Source: Symbiodinium natans
Taxonomy: Eukaryota; Sar; Dinophyceae; Suessiales; Symbiodiniaceae
NCBI GenBank assembly: GCA_905221605.1
Contig: CAJNDS010002532.1
Coordinates: 200,501 to 264,500 of the forward strand
Direction: 5' to 3'
Length of the DNA: 64,000 nucleotides
Positions 1 through 9,886 of the stretch are shown one piece after another. Each line of letters opens with the position of its first letter. Position 1 is the first letter of the stretch. A model generated the notes under the pieces. That model had not been told where the DNA came from, did not search any database, and saw only the letters and a program-made list of their open reading frames with translations. A program made the translations under genes and the position numbers.

Positions 1-116
1 CGGGTGCATCTGCATGCGTGCGCTTGAGCCAAGTTAGCGAAGCACTGACTGCCAGGCCAAGCGCCGCTGCTCTCAGGGCCTTGAGGCTGCGAAGGCGCAC
101 TGAGCGGTGAAGCAGG

Positions 117-164
117 TTTAGGGTTTAGGGTTTAGGGTTTAGGGTTTAGGGTTTAGGGTTTCAG
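117..164 (+). repeat. TTTAGGG array, about 6 units
   Basis: Perfect heptamers in G-rich orientation, starting right after agcag. Internal, so not a chromosome end. Confidence 0.95.
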
Positions 165-304
165 GGCAGATTTGGGTCTAAAGGGCTTCAGGAAGCCCTT
201 CAACGGCAGTTGAGATTCAATAGCATTGGGCTTCGACCCATGCTTCCGTACTGCTGTTGCTGTGCCTGATATCTTTTGCTGAAATCAGTCGATTCGGCCT
301 AAGA

Positions 305-426
305 AGACTCAACTTGACATTGCTTGGGTGTCACTGCGAGGCTGTTCGACTGTGGTGCCGAGGAGAGCGAAACGATCTTCCGAACCTGGCAGAGGCGGCG
401 GATGCTTCGGGGAGTTGTGGACAATC
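305..426 (+). CDS. Candidate exon, frame unresolved
   Basis: All three plus frames stay open here. The most protein-like reads PKKTQLDIAWVSLRG and later RRAKRSSEPGRGG; another reads ARLFDCGAEESETIF. The segment lies between telomere-like arrays, the usual exon position in this window. No family recognised. Confidence 0.25.
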
Positions 427-481
427 CTAAACCCTAACCCTAAACCCTAAACCCTAAACCCTAAACCCTAAACCTTAAACC
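424..481 (-). repeat. CCCTAAA array, about 8 units
   Basis: C-rich orientation on the plus strand, with a few variant units at the edges. Confidence 0.95.
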
Positions 482-496
482 CAGTCATCGTTCTAC

Positions 497-606
497 AGTC
501 CCATGCCAATGCTGCCGTGCAGCACTCAAGGTAGCCAGGCCCGAAACAAGGCACTTCCGTTAGTCCCATGCCAATGCTGCCGTGCAGCACTCAAGGTAGC
601 CAGGCC
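497..606. repeat. 45-bp direct repeat, two copies
   Basis: The same 45 bases occur at 497-541 and 562-606 (period 65) without a mismatch. It begins agtcccatgccaatgctgcc. It lies between two CCCTAAA arrays. Confidence 0.9.
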
Positions 607-718
607 ATAACCAGGCACATAGCCGCCCCAATGTGGCTCAGCAAAAGCTCCTGCTTCCGAGGTAAGAGGTTGAAGATGGAAGTAGTTATCATAAGTAGTT
701 GAAGGTGTATAGTAGTTC

Positions 719-766
719 TAAGCCCTAAAACCTAAACCCTAAACCCTAAACCCTAAACCCTAAACC
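719..766 (-). repeat. CCCTAAA array
   Basis: About six units. It is followed by tagttgaaggtgtat, a word also present just upstream (698-712), suggesting a local duplication around the array. Confidence 0.9.
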
Positions 767-1019
767 AGTAGTTGAAGGTGTATCAGATCCTTGATCTGTC
801 TTGACCTGTCGAGCCTGGCTCCCACAACTTAGCATCTTGCTAGGGCATCACACAGACATTTACGGACATGCAACTTGGTGTCACGTTGTTTGCTTCAACA
901 AGATTCTAGACATGTGCGTGACGGGTCGCGGTCTGCATGCGTCTGCAGTACTGGCAACGCTATGCTGGCCGGAGATCTTACAAGCAGAGTGAGACATGAG
1001 AGGCATCGACATGGTTGTC

Positions 1020-1148
1020 GGAGTTGCAGGACACAGCAGCAAACGCACCACCAGCAGAGCACACAGCAGAGTTCATTGCCAAGCCAGTTTGCCGCACATG
1101 CGGCAGCGGCAGCAATGGAAGCTACCTTGTGCAGGGCTCAGTGCGTTT
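1020..1148 (+). CDS. Candidate Gln/Ala-rich exon
   Basis: The frame reads TQQQTHHQQSTQQSSLPS then an Ala run and MEATLCRAQCV before a stop. A possible acceptor is gagttgcag. Low-complexity Gln/Ala coding can arise by chance from CAG-rich DNA, so this is weak. Confidence 0.25.
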
Positions 1149-1174
1149 AGTTTTTTAAGGCTGAGGGAGAAGAT

Positions 1175-1588
1175 TTGCTTGGCATACATGCAGCTCAGCT
1201 GAGGACGGTGTCGAAGCAGACCGCCGTGGGCCGTTTCCGTATCGATGGCTTCTCACTGCAGTGCTGGCATGTTGGTTGTCCCAGCCATACCGCGAACGAA
1301 GTGGCCATTAGGCTCATGGGTTACAACATGCCAGGCTGTCCCGGAAGAAGGGCGACCCAGTTACCTCGGGTCCAATCATTGAGGCGCGTGCTTTTGCAGG
1401 CCTTTGGGAAGTTCTGCTATAGCTCTGCGCAAGAATCTCTTGCGAGATTGGCGACTCGAAGTGGGAGATTCTGGTGTATCCTTCTGGCGCAGGTCTCAGT
1501 AGGTGGTTCCCGTCCGTTGCCAGTCCAAGTCGTGGCTGACTGTTGTTCGTGGTACCTCCGGGCGAGGGGTTATCTAGCCCACTGCTGA
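1175..1588 (+). CDS. Open frame of 137 codons, unknown
   Basis: Longest plus-strand frame in the first 20 kb. The part around TAVGRFRIDGFSLQCWH and TANEVAIRLMGYNM looks protein-like and could be one or two exons; the rest is Leu/Ser/Arg-rich and less convincing. A 117-codon minus frame (1314-1667) overlaps. No domain recognised. Confidence 0.3.
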   Translation: MLGIHAAQLRTVSKQTAVGRFRIDGFSLQCWHVGCPSHTANEVAIRLMGYNMPGCPGRRATQLPRVQSLRRVLLQAFGKFCYSSAQESLARLATRSGRFWCILLAQVSVGGSRPLPVQVVADCCSWYLRARGYLAHC

Positions 1589-1703
1589 AGCCCGTCGATG
1601 TGGAAAGTTCCCCCCAAGGAAACGAGCGGTGCAAGGACGGCTGGATCCGTGTGTCGGTTCGATGCACGGAGGGTGAGCCTGGTAGCCCAGAGGATGACGA
1701 ATC

Positions 1704-1785
1704 AGGGTTCAGGGTTTAGGGTTTAGGGTTTAGGGTTCAGGGTTCAGGGTTTAGGGCTAAACCCTAGAGCCCTAACCCCAAAACT
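1704..1785. repeat. Head-to-head telomere-like arrays
   Basis: TTTAGGG/TTCAGGG units run to about 1757 and switch directly to CCCTAAA-type units, making an inverted junction (tttagggctaaaccctaga). Confidence 0.9.
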
Positions 1786-2092
1786 GCTACGATGTCGCGT
1801 CCCAATTTTCAACTTGTAGCCCGAAGGCCCGAAGCCGCCGTCTCAGCAAGACCCGGGGGCGGGTTCTCCCAGAATAAGCGCAGCCTTTCGTGCAATATGG
1901 ACTAAGGTATCTTTGAGTCGCTTCAGGGTACCGTTATATGGGAATTCAGGATCATACTTTGGCATTATTCTAGTAGAATATTAGCATATTGTGCTAGTAG
2001 TATACTGTCGTATGGATATCGTCTTATACCCTGTATTTTATAGTATTACTACTACCGCGTATTGGAACCCCACGCCCCGCTGAGTCGGGAGA
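1786..2092. other. No gene seen
   Basis: Mixed sequence with a short A+T-rich stretch (1955-2060). No convincing exon, repeat or hairpin. Confidence 0.5.
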
Positions 2093-2326
2093 ATGTCTCT
2101 AAGGCGGGAGGTCCGCGCTCTGTACTCGGTGTCTGTGGTGAACGCAGTGGTCCTGGCAGCCTTGAACACTGAGTGCAGCCTTGAAGGGCTAGGCTTCAAA
2201 AACTACTGCAAGGGTTGGGCTTCAAAAGCTACTGCCTTCAAGGGGGCGGGGGCGGGGAGTTTCCGACTTTTGTTGAGAATCGCGGTTGAGCAGAACGTCA
2301 ATGCCGTTTGCCTTCCTAAGTTATGA
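2093..2326 (+). CDS. Candidate 77-codon ORF
   Basis: Reads REVRALYSVSVVNAVVL near the start. A local duplication (ggcttcaaaa at 2190 and 2218) lies inside it. No domain recognised; could be chance. Confidence 0.25.
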   Translation: MSLRREVRALYSVSVVNAVVLAALNTECSLEGLGFKNYCKGWASKATAFKGAGAGSFRLLLRIAVEQNVNAVCLPKL

Positions 2327-2462
2327 GGGCTCGGGCTGTAGCAATATAGTAGTCTCACACTACAATCATCTAAACATATACCACACACCAATATACGATC
2401 CGATAGTATACACATATCATGTCACATATCATATCACATGATGATATAATAGCAGTACAATG

Positions 2463-2860
2463 AAATCGCAATATGACAATATGACAGTATGACAATATGA
2501 CAATATGACAATATGACAATATGACAATATGACAATATGACAATATGACAATATGACAGTATGACAAGCATGTCAACACGATATCATGTTAGTATGATAA
2601 TACTGCAATCTGATGATATGAAAACATGACAATATGATCACGAGATGGTTCTGAGAACATGGAACTATGAGGATTTGATAATGTGCTAGTATGATAGTAT
2701 GACAATATGACAATGTGACAATATGACAACATGACAACGTGACAATATGACAACATGACAATGTGACAATGTGACAATATGACAATATGAGAATATGAGA
2801 ATATGACAATATGACAATATGACAATATGACAATATGACAATATGACAATATGAAATGTT
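2463..2860. repeat. ATGACAAT octamer satellite, two blocks
   Basis: Blocks 2463-2565 and 2690-2855 consist of ATGACAAT units with variants (ATGACAAC, GTGACAAT). About 120 bp of diverged sequence separates them. Minus-strand frames here only translate the repeat. Confidence 0.9.
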
Positions 2861-2879
2861 CGTGGTATCACAAAATCGT

Positions 2880-3080
2880 ACTATCATGAGATCATAATCT
2901 CAAAGTGTCATAGTACCACAATATCAGAATATCACAATGTCATAATATCAGAACATTATAGTATCGTAATATCAGAACATCATAATGCCATAGTGTCATA
3001 GTGTCATAACATCAGAATGTCATAATGCCATAATGTCAGAATGTCAGAACGTCTGAGTGTAATGACATAACATAGCATTG
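2880..3080. repeat. Degenerate CATAATATCAGAA-type repeat
   Basis: Continues the octamer satellite with diverged words such as CATAGTGT, CAGAATGT and ATCACAAT. Confidence 0.65.
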
Positions 3081-3491
3081 TAATGAAATCATCTAAGTTG
3101 ATAATAAAACCATGTTCGGACCGGACATTTGCAAGCAGATATTGCCAGGCTGGCGAAGTGAAGCCGGGTTCCTGGAGTGGGTTTGTAGTCTTAGAGTCTG
3201 GTAACCCCATCCCCCCCCCCCCCCGCTGGATAGTACAGCATTTTAGGTTAGGTTGACTGTTTACAGCCGATAAAGCCTGCCCCGCCGAACTGTTTATAAA
3301 CATGCCCTTGTTGGAAAGATTGCTGTGACGTGGCATCTTGCATCCTTGCAGGAGCTATCCCACGCCGTGTCATGTCATGACGTGATGATCTTTTTGTTGC
3401 TATGACGTGCGAACAGTGGGGCCCGAGTCTCGCTGCTATCATAGAGCAGAACGCTACCAATCCCGAACTGTCGAACGTGAAGCGCCTAAGA

Positions 3492-3559
3492 TTCTAAATC
3501 CTAAACCCTAAACCCTAAGCCCTAAACCCTGAACCCTAAACCCTAAACCCTAAACCCTT
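3492..3559 (-). repeat. CCCTAAA array
   Basis: About nine units with CCCTAAG and CCCTGAA variants. With the TTTAGGG array at 3655 it brackets a 95-bp segment. Confidence 0.9.
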
Positions 3560-3567
3560 TGAAAGTG

Positions 3568-3659
3568 CCAGCAACAAGCCCAAGGCACCGGCTGGAGGAA
3601 GAAGCCACCTTCACCAGCGGTGACGGCCTGCGTCTTAGAGGGTTGCTATTTCAGGCTTT
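3568..3659 (+). CDS. Candidate exon between converging arrays
   Basis: Reads CQQQAQGTGWRKKPP then AVTACVLEGCYF and a stop. It fills the gap between the arrays at 3492 and 3655. Family unknown. Confidence 0.3.
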
Positions 3660-3727
3660 AGGGTTCAGGGTTTAGGGTTTAGGGTTCAGGGTTCAGGGTT
3701 TAGGGTTTAGGGTTTAGGGTTTAGGGT
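3655..3727 (+). repeat. TTTAGGG array
   Basis: About ten units including TTCAGGG variants. Confidence 0.9.
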
Positions 3728-3884
3728 CTGGGAGGAAGGAGGGACGAACGATTGTGTAGACAGCAGGGGGTGTAGGTCTGAGTAGTGCATGGGGCAGTTC
3801 TGTGAGATTAGTTGATGCTTTCAGCTTTTTTCAGATGGCTCCACTCAAGCGTGAGCTGTAATTCGTTCCCCTGAATGACTGCAG

Positions 3885-4073
3885 TGGCTACAGGCTGGGG
3901 CTTTGACAACTTCATCCGCCAAGAGCGCCTGTGCGCGTCTGAGTTGGAATGAGCGGGTTTGTCGGAGGAGCTTTGCTCCGGCAAGTGCTTGGACTGCTCT
4001 GGGAACTTGGTCCGGGCCTGCACTGCACCTTCTCGGGATGGGCTGTCAGGCCTGAGAATCCCCATAACCCTCT
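3885..4073 (+). pseudogene. Protein-like frame with an in-frame TGA
   Basis: After actgcag the frame reads WGFDNFIRQERLCAS to TGA at 3950-3952, then continues as LSEELCSGKCLDC and VRACTAPSRDG up to TAA near 4073. The Cys-rich second half and the protein-like first half share one frame, suggesting a disabled exon, two exons with an unseen tiny intron, or chance. An 85-codon minus frame (3808-4065) overlaps. Confidence 0.3.
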
Positions 4074-4302
4074 AAAGGGCCTTTTCAAGGGGTTCTAGGG
4101 TACAATAGCCCCCATAAAGGGCCTTTTTAAGGGGTTAATAGGGTATAGTAGCCTTTTCAAGGGGTTCTAGGGTACACTAGCCCCCATAAAGGGCCTTTTC
4201 AAGGGGTTAATAGGGTGTAATAGCGCCTCTTAAGGGCCTTTTTAAGGGGTTGATAGGGTACAATAGCCCCTATAAAGGGCCTTCTTAAGGGGTTCATAGG
4301 GT
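4063..4302. repeat. AGGGCCTTTTCAAGGGGTT minisatellite
   Basis: Five or more units of about 40-45 bp built on CCCATAAAGGGCCTTTT, AAGGGGTT and AGGGTA. Each unit is partly self-complementary (AAAGGGCC / AAGGGG against CCCC). Related words occur inside the palindrome at 37046-37142. Confidence 0.85.
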
Positions 4303-4346
4303 ATGACCCTAAACCCTAAACCCTAAACCCTAAACCCTAAATGCTA

Positions 4347-4490
4347 CACCCTTCTGGTGGCATCTGGGGGCCTCCTGCCCGTCCTGGTCAGGACGGATCG
4401 AACCAAAGGCTTCGCCGACGACGTCGTCATCTTCGAGGCGACAGTCACGGTCCTGGGCCAGGAGGCCACCAGATGCTGCCAGAAGGGTTT
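4347..4490. repeat. Inverted repeat bracketed by telomere-like arrays
   Basis: 4347-4376 and 4461-4490 are inverted copies (about 28 of 30 positions). CCCTAAA units lie just outside on the left (4303-4339) and TTTAGGG units on the right (4486-4555), so the entire unit with its arrays is one large inverted structure. Confidence 0.8.
4380..4472 (+). pseudogene. Reverse transcriptase motif relic
   Basis: The frame reads VRTDRTKGFADDVVIFEATV. F-A-D-D-V-V-I-F matches the catalytic (F/Y)xDD motif of non-LTR retrotransposon reverse transcriptases, with the expected hydrophobic residues after it. Nothing else of such an element is visible, so this is at best a short fragment caught inside the inverted repeat. 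A chance match is possible. Confidence 0.4.
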
Positions 4491-4555
4491 AGGGTTTAGG
4501 GTTCAAGGTTTAGGGTTTAGGGTTTGGGGTTTGGGGTTTAGGGTTTAGGGTTTAG
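4486..4555 (+). repeat. TTTAGGG array with TTTGGGG units
   Basis: About ten units, two of them TTTGGGG. Confidence 0.9.
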
Positions 4556-4597
4556 GAAGCCACAAAGCCGCAAGAGATTTGGAGACCTTTCCCGCAG

Positions 4598-5483
4598 GAA
4601 ATCCGGCGGCAGCCGATCACTGGAAGCGAGTGCAAGAGCATCCACTCGGAGGAGTTGGCAGCTGACCTGAAGGCGAGAGGTACCCTTGGCCAGCTGAACC
4701 CATGGTATTTTACTAGTATGTTGTAGTTGCAGTATACTAGTGTATGAATATAGACTTCTGCTTTTATGTGAACATAGTATACTCTCCAGACTCTGCTTGG
4801 AGGCTCTGTGGGAATCGGGTCAGCATGCAGCCCGACCCCGAGCTCAACTGTAGGGCAGAAATTCAGAATGTCTCAGGGCAGCGCGGCTGCAAGCTTTAAG
4901 AGCTTGGAATCAAGAATTCAGGGAAGTGCCTGGCAGATGCAGAGGAATCTTTGTTGAGTTGCGCCTGTATTTCAGGCCTCAGGACATTATGCGTGTGGCT
5001 TCCGAAGCCCGGGGTAATGGAATGAGGGGCTTCGTTGAGCTTGTTTGCAGTTAAGCATTCTGTTGAAGCACAGCCGTCAGCAGCAATGACTACTCCCTTT
5101 GCAAGGACCTGACCCTGCAAGTCGGCGAGACTCAGCACTTCCGGCTTTCCTTAGCCTTGGCTTCCGAAACCTCCCCAGAGCCCCACAGACCCATCGAGGG
5201 CCTCCGGGGAGTTCTTCTGAGCACTCCGACGCCGCCCTCAGCAAACGCGAGCCCTCTTCCGTGCCAGGCTGCAGGTACATGGCCTGATCCTGGCTGCAAG
5301 GCCTTGGCCCCCCCTTCCCCTCGTCCCACACCGAAGGAGTCGAAGACTTGGGGCAGCAAGGGATAAGTGGAAGTCTTTTCTTACGGAATATTTCGAAGAG
5401 TTGCAGACACCCCTGTGGCCTGGCAGGTCCGCGGTTTTCTCGCGCATGCTGGCCTCTGACATGTCGGAGGCCTGCCCACTGGG
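4598..5483 (+). CDS. Three exons of an unrecognised protein
   Basis: Exon 4598-4679 follows cccgcag and ends before GTACCC; it reads EIRRQPITGSECKS and SEELAADLKAR. Exon about 5085-5274 ends before GTACAT and reads DYSLCKDLTLQVGETQ, then SLALASETSPEPHRPI. Exon about 5354-5483 reads DKWKSFLTEYFEELQ, GRSAVFSRMLASDM and ends before GTTAAC. All three have AG on the left and GT on the right. They probably belong to one gene, although phase across introns was not proven. No domain recognised. Long minus-strand frames over 5077-5526 look like shadows. Confidence 0.6.
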
Positions 5484-5626
5484 TTAACCTGCCCTGCGTG
5501 TATCCTCCATGTACACTTCGGATCACGGAGGTGCATGGCGGTTCAATTCCTACTATGAGAAGCTAAGTTTGCTGATGTGCAAACCTCTCTTCGCATGCGA
5601 CGCTGAAAGTGCAAGCCCGTTCAGCC

Positions 5627-5672
5627 CTCCACCCCCCCCCCCCCCGCCCTCCCCCCCAACCCTTGCTTGCCT
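5627..5672. repeat. Pyrimidine / C-rich tract
   Basis: Almost pure C with scattered T and A; would act as a polypyrimidine block. Confidence 0.8.
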
Positions 5673-5904
5673 CCACCCGCCCCCATACCCAAATTTGCAA
5701 TTCACTCTGCGGCTGCGAAGGTGTCTCAGAAATAAGTCTTACCAGTCAGTACCCCTCCTGCGCAGTCCTTGCACGCAGTTCCGTACATCCTTCTGCTGAG
5801 CAGGCAAAGTCGCGAGTCATCAGGATAGTGGACGCGACGAACTCAGGGCACTCTGTTGCTGAAGAGTTTGCCTTTCAACTGGTTATTGTGGTCAATTTTG
5901 TTAT

Positions 5905-5962
5905 AGGGGAATCCTACTGTTTGGGGTCTACGCTAAGGGTCTCTTGTTCTCGTAAACTCCCT
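5905..5962 (-). mobile_element. GGTACCCC foldback family, truncated copy
   Basis: Holds the family core ggaatcctactgtttgggg and the cgtaaactcc end, in the same orientation as the 8225 copy. Confidence 0.6.
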
Positions 5963-6660
5963 TGTGTGCCAAGGCGGATGCAGAGACTATGCGCTGTCTC
6001 TGTGAGTACATGTATACAGGCCTACCGGTGCATGGAGAGAGGACACAATTGGCCGACATTTTTTTACATCGCCAGGCACCGTGCGGAACAACCGCCCATT
6101 TGAGAATGCAGACTTAGCTGGATCATTGTTGCAGGCGCATGGTTCCCGGGACAGACATGTTGAAACGTTACCTGTCGGCTCGTCTTGAAGTACTTGCAAG
6201 AGTGAAGTTGCTAGCTGCGGCAGGCAGCAGCCAAATACGAGGCATGGCCAAAAACATGAGGCAAATCGCTGCATCACCTGTCGTGCCTGCACAGGTTCAT
6301 GGGCTGGTCCGGTGGTGTTCCGCCAAGGCGCACCGGTATCTGAGGGCTGCATGCCTCGGAATTAGACTTAGACCTAGCCCGTCAACCTCAAACTTCAAAT
6401 CGCCAACGCTGCAACTGAAGCTCTCATGTCGAACTGGTCCAGTGCTCGCAGATAGCCGCAACTTTGGGCGTCGACACGGCAGCAGAGTGGCTCGTCCTCG
6501 CGTCGCAGATTGGACCGCAGGACTGGGGCTCAGGTTATTCCAGATGGAAGTCAGACTGTTCCGTTCGAGCGTATAGCTGAGCGGTGTCACGCCAGGCGGA
6601 TGCCTTGAAGAACAAGAGCCCTTGGCTGCACTACTGCGGTGGGAGTGCATGTTGTGAATG

Positions 6661-6748
6661 TGGGGGTTTACGAAAATAGACCCCAAATAGGATCCCCAAA
6701 TAATAAGGACCCCAATAAGGTACCCCTGATTTCGGAAACCCCTAAACC
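6661..6748 (+). mobile_element. GGTACCCC foldback element
   Basis: About 85 bp. Left end gggggtttacgaaaatag, right end ggtacccctgatttcggaaacccc; the ends are imperfect inverted repeats. The inner words aggatcccc and aaggaccccaataagg recur at 60878. It abuts a CCCCTAAA array. No coding capacity, so MITE-like if mobile. Confidence 0.65.
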
Positions 6749-6912
6749 CCTAGACCCCTAAACCCCTAAACCCCTAAGCCCCTAAACCCCTAAACCACTA
6801 AACCCCTAAACCCCTAAACCCCTAAACCCCTGAACCCCTAAACCCCTAAACCCCTAAACACTGAACCACCAAACCATAAACCCTAAACCCCAAACCCTAA
6901 ACCCTAAACCAT
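6738..6912 (-). repeat. CCCCTAAA octamer array passing into CCCTAAA
   Basis: Mostly an 8-bp variant (extra C), about 18 units, with CCCTAAA at the right end. Confidence 0.9.
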
Positions 6913-7030
6913 TTTATAGGGGGCGGCCGTGTCTTGACCTGTCCTAAGGTGCGTTCACCTGGCGGCCAGCAATCTCTCCGAGGTTCAGGCACCCTCCGTG
7001 ACAGGGTGGAGCTTTCGTTTTCGTCGCCGA

Positions 7031-7100
7031 AACCCTAGACCCTAAACCCTAAATCCTAAGCCCTAAGCCTTAAACCCTAAACCTTAAACCCTAAACCCAG
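7031..7100 (-). repeat. CCCTAAA array, degenerate
   Basis: About ten units with CCTTAAA and CCCTAAG variants. Confidence 0.85.
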
Positions 7101-7239
7101 CTAGATTGCTGGCTAAGGCGCTTGGTGTCAAATGCTCAGGTGACCGAGGGCTGGCAAAGATTCATGAAGAATCCCCGCGCCATGCGCCTAATGTGCCAGA
7201 ACATGCCAATATGTATGTTGTAAGATGCATAATCAGATC

Positions 7240-7360
7240 TATATCAATATATGCATGTATATATATATATGTATATTTAATTAATTATTTATTTATTTAT
7301 GTATTTTTCTATATATATATATATATATATATTTATTTATTTATTCATATTTAACATGTT
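7240..7360. repeat. TA-rich microsatellite
   Basis: Runs of TATA, TTTA and (TA)n. Confidence 0.9.
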
Positions 7361-7394
7361 AATGTTGTAGATAGTACTATACACTACGTTTCAG

Positions 7395-7497
7395 ACGTTT
7401 CACTTGGACGTCGCCCAGGTAGTGTCGGAGGTGGCGCCCCTGCTGTTTCAGGCAACGTGCAATGATGGCCGCACAGAGCTTGCGAAGGGAACTCACC

Positions 7498-7592
<95 letters not shown>

Positions 7593-8135
7593 ACCGGTGG
7601 GTTCAGGCCATCAGTCCTCCACCTGGCAAGAAGAGGCGGCGTGCTTGCCTGGGCCCCTGGGCAATGTGAGCAATTCCACTTTAGCTTGGTGCAGTCTGAC
7701 CCTTATGCCTCTAAGGCGAGAAGCTGAGCTGATGGCGGAATTTCTGCCCTTGAAGAGACTTACTCTTCTTAGGCGTGGTGCCTGCTAGTTACATGCGAGT
7801 CACCTGCGAGCCTAGATTCACTTCCGGACTTTTTGTCTGGACAGCAAAGGGTATGTGCAGAGGCCAATTCGCAGGGCAAAGTGCCCTCAATGCCTGTTAA
7901 TCTCCCAGACGGCTGGACCAGCAAGCAATGCTGCCGGAGCCGGCGTGTCGGTAACGAAAATGCACCGGGAAAGGGCTTTGAAAGCCCCTACTGGGATGTT
8001 GTCTAGCTTTCGCAGGAAAGAAAGGATGGGCATGCCTCTCTGTCCCTAAACCCTAAACCCTAAACCCTAAACCCTAAACTGTGTTCTTCACGCGCAGTCT
8101 GCAGAAGGAACAGGAAAGTTCTGCGGAATTCTTCG
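7395..8135 (+). CDS. Exon cluster of an unrecognised protein
   Basis: Exon 7395-7486 (after cgtttcag) reads TFHLDVAQVVSEVAPL and QATCNDGRTELAK and stops at the edge of a CCCTCAA array. Exon 7875-7950 (after ttcgcag, before GTAACG) reads GKVPSMPVNLPDGWTSKQCC. Exon 8098-8135 (after cacgcgcag, before GTGAAG) reads LQKEQESSAEFF. The introns contain heptamer arrays. Linkage into one transcript is inferred only from spacing and strand. Confidence 0.5.
7494..7594 (-). repeat. CCCTCAA heptamer array, 14 units
   Basis: A homogeneous variant of the telomere-like heptamer, every unit CCCTCAA. It begins within about 8 bp of the coding frame ending near 7486. Confidence 0.95.
8044..8079 (-). repeat. CCCTAAA array
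   Basis: Five units; ends 18 bp before an exon acceptor (8097). Confidence 0.95.
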
Positions 8136-8223
8136 GTGAAGGTTCGATGCATCCAAGTAGCCAAATATAAAACTCAAAGGATCCCAGCCAAAGGCCTGTA
8201 ACCTGCCACGTTCAATATGGTGG

Positions 8224-8309
8224 CTTCCGAAACTGGGGTACCTTATCGGGGTCCTTATTATTGGGTATAAGGGAATCCTGCTATTTGGGGTCGATTTTAG
8301 GGGTCCACA
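8224..8309 (-). mobile_element. GGTACCCC foldback element, inverted copy
   Basis: Reads as the reverse complement of the 6661 copy over about 80 bp: cttccgaaactggggtacct, a gtccttattattggg core, tttggggtcgattttagggg. Confidence 0.7.
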
Positions 8310-8385
8310 ATTCTTGCAAAAAGGCCCATATCTTGATGCATCCAAACGATTTCAGTTGTCAGCCCCAAATTTCCCGACGCTGCAG

Positions 8386-9277
8386 TCAGTTCTGGTGCAG
8401 GCGCGCTGCCTTGCGACGCTCTTCTACGAGCAGGAGCGGGCTTCTTTAGAGTTTGCATGTAATTTGCTTGTAGGTTACCTGGTTCGTAGGATGTAATGTT
8501 CAAAATCGCTGGCGTCCTGAACGCAAACGCAGAAACGGGCACCTCCAGTGTTGGCAGATGGATACATCGATCTTGCTTGTCTAGAGGTGCTTTGAATTTT
8601 TCATGCCCGAATTGCATACTCGACCCTGAGAGCTGTTGAGCTTCTTCGGCTGTCAGGTTGTTGCTACGCTGACGCGGTGTGGCTGTCAGGTGTGGCTGTT
8701 TGCAATTTCTCGTTGTGCCTTTGTGCTTCGGAGGGCTCTCATAATTAGCCGGCCATGTAGCTGTTGCCGTTTTCCACAGTATCACGGCGACTTGCAGAAG
8801 CGGTCCAGCTATAAAAAAATTGACGCTGGGAAAGGTGTGGCACTTGAATGCAGACGAGCAATCTCCGTTGCTCCCGACAAGGCAAAGGTTGAGATCCAGG
8901 GTATCATTATTATTCGTATTCTTCTTCTGCTTCTTTTTGTAGAATCTGACTCTCCCATGCAAAGCTCAGAGCGCAGCAGAGCTTGTACATGCTTTGACGT
9001 GTGCGCAGGCGTGGCTCTGAATGGTCACATGTCTGGGGCATCGCATGGGCCCTAAGTCTGGAGGATGAACAGCGAGAGGGTTTAGGGTTTAGGGTTTAGG
9101 GTTTAGGGTTTAGGGTTTAGGGTTGAGGCTTCTCTGCAAAGGCAGCCGATGCTTCTCGACAACAGAACGCTCAAGCCGCTCAAGGTCTCAGACAACGTCG
9201 ACTGGGCTGTATGCCAAGGGGTCAAGCTGATCCCACTCCAGCCGGCAGCTGAGCCATGCCTGTATCAAGACCGATAA
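8386..9277 (+). CDS. Three exons, the last with a stop codon
   Basis: Exon 8386-8473 reads SVLVQARCLATLFYEQERAS. Exon 8780-8887 (after tttccacag, before GTTGAG, 36 codons) reads YHGDLQKRSSYKK and ALECRRAISVAPDKAK. Exon 9146-9277 (after caaaggcag) reads PMLLDNRTLKPLKVSDN, VCQGVKLIPLQP and stops at TAA. The intron before the last exon carries the TTTAGGG array at 9078. A 221-codon minus frame (8297-8962) overlaps but is less protein-like. Family not recognised. Confidence 0.6.
9078..9124 (+). repeat. TTTAGGG array in an intron
   Basis: Six perfect units, ending 21 bp before the acceptor of exon 9146. Confidence 0.95.
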
Positions 9278-9299
9278 GACCAGCAACAATGCTGAGCAG

Positions 9300-9530
9300 A
9301 AACTGACAATCATAGCAAGAATGACACCAATAACAAGACTAATAATAATCGTAGTAGTAATAGTGACAACAATAACAATACCAATAATTATAGTAGAAAT
9401 AAATGATAATCATAAGAATAATAAGAATAGTAGGAATAATATGAATATTAAGAATATTATGAAAATCATAATAATCATAATAATAATCATAATAATAGTA
9501 ATAATAATAAGAAGAAGAATAATAATGATT
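9300..9530. repeat. AAT/AAC trinucleotide-rich tract
   Basis: Imperfect AAT, GAAT and CAATA units, purest at 9470-9525. Resumes at 9803-9880. Confidence 0.9.
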
Positions 9531-9534
9531 GTAA

Positions 9535-9800
9535 ACGCTTGCGGGCGCCGCCTCGGCAGCCGGGCGGGCCCCAGGACAGGAAAGGAGGAAAGAGGGTTTC
9601 TGGGGGGTGGTGGGGGGGGGTGGGGGCGCTCCCTCTGTCCAAGGCATCAGTTTGCAGCTCCTCCAAGCGATGGGGGGGGGTTCCCACAGGGCGGGGGGCT
9701 CCCCACAAAATTTTGCGTTGGGGGGAAGGGTTGGGTTAGGGGGAAGGAGGCCCGATCCGGGTCTGCTTGCTCCGAACGCTTCTCGGCAGGAAGCCGAGGC
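9535..9800 (+). other. G-rich segment, no gene
   Basis: Between the two AAT tracts, with G runs at 9600-9625, 9671-9680 and 9719-9745. Frames are Gly/Arg/Pro-rich and look spurious. Confidence 0.5.
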
Positions 9801-9802
9801 GA

Positions 9803-9839
9803 ATAATAATAGTAATCACAATAATAATAACAATCATAG

Positions 9840-9876
<37 letters not shown>

Positions 9877-9880
9877 AGTG
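9803..9880. repeat. AAT/AAC trinucleotide tract
   Basis: Second block of the same simple sequence. Confidence 0.9.
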
Positions 9881-9886
9881 AAGCAG

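Larger units (their letters stand above)
5490..6660 (+). other. Weak exon candidates only
   Basis: Short protein-like pieces occur (IVDATNSGHSVAEEFAF near 5830; MLKRYLSARLEVLARVKLL from 6157 in a 145-codon frame 6139-6576), but splice signals and competing minus frames leave them unresolved. A diverged foldback copy lies at 5905-5962. Confidence 0.3.

Noticed and set aside
117-164. A real chromosome end
   Set aside because: The arrays are short, internal, occur in both orientations and are followed by unique sequence and exons.
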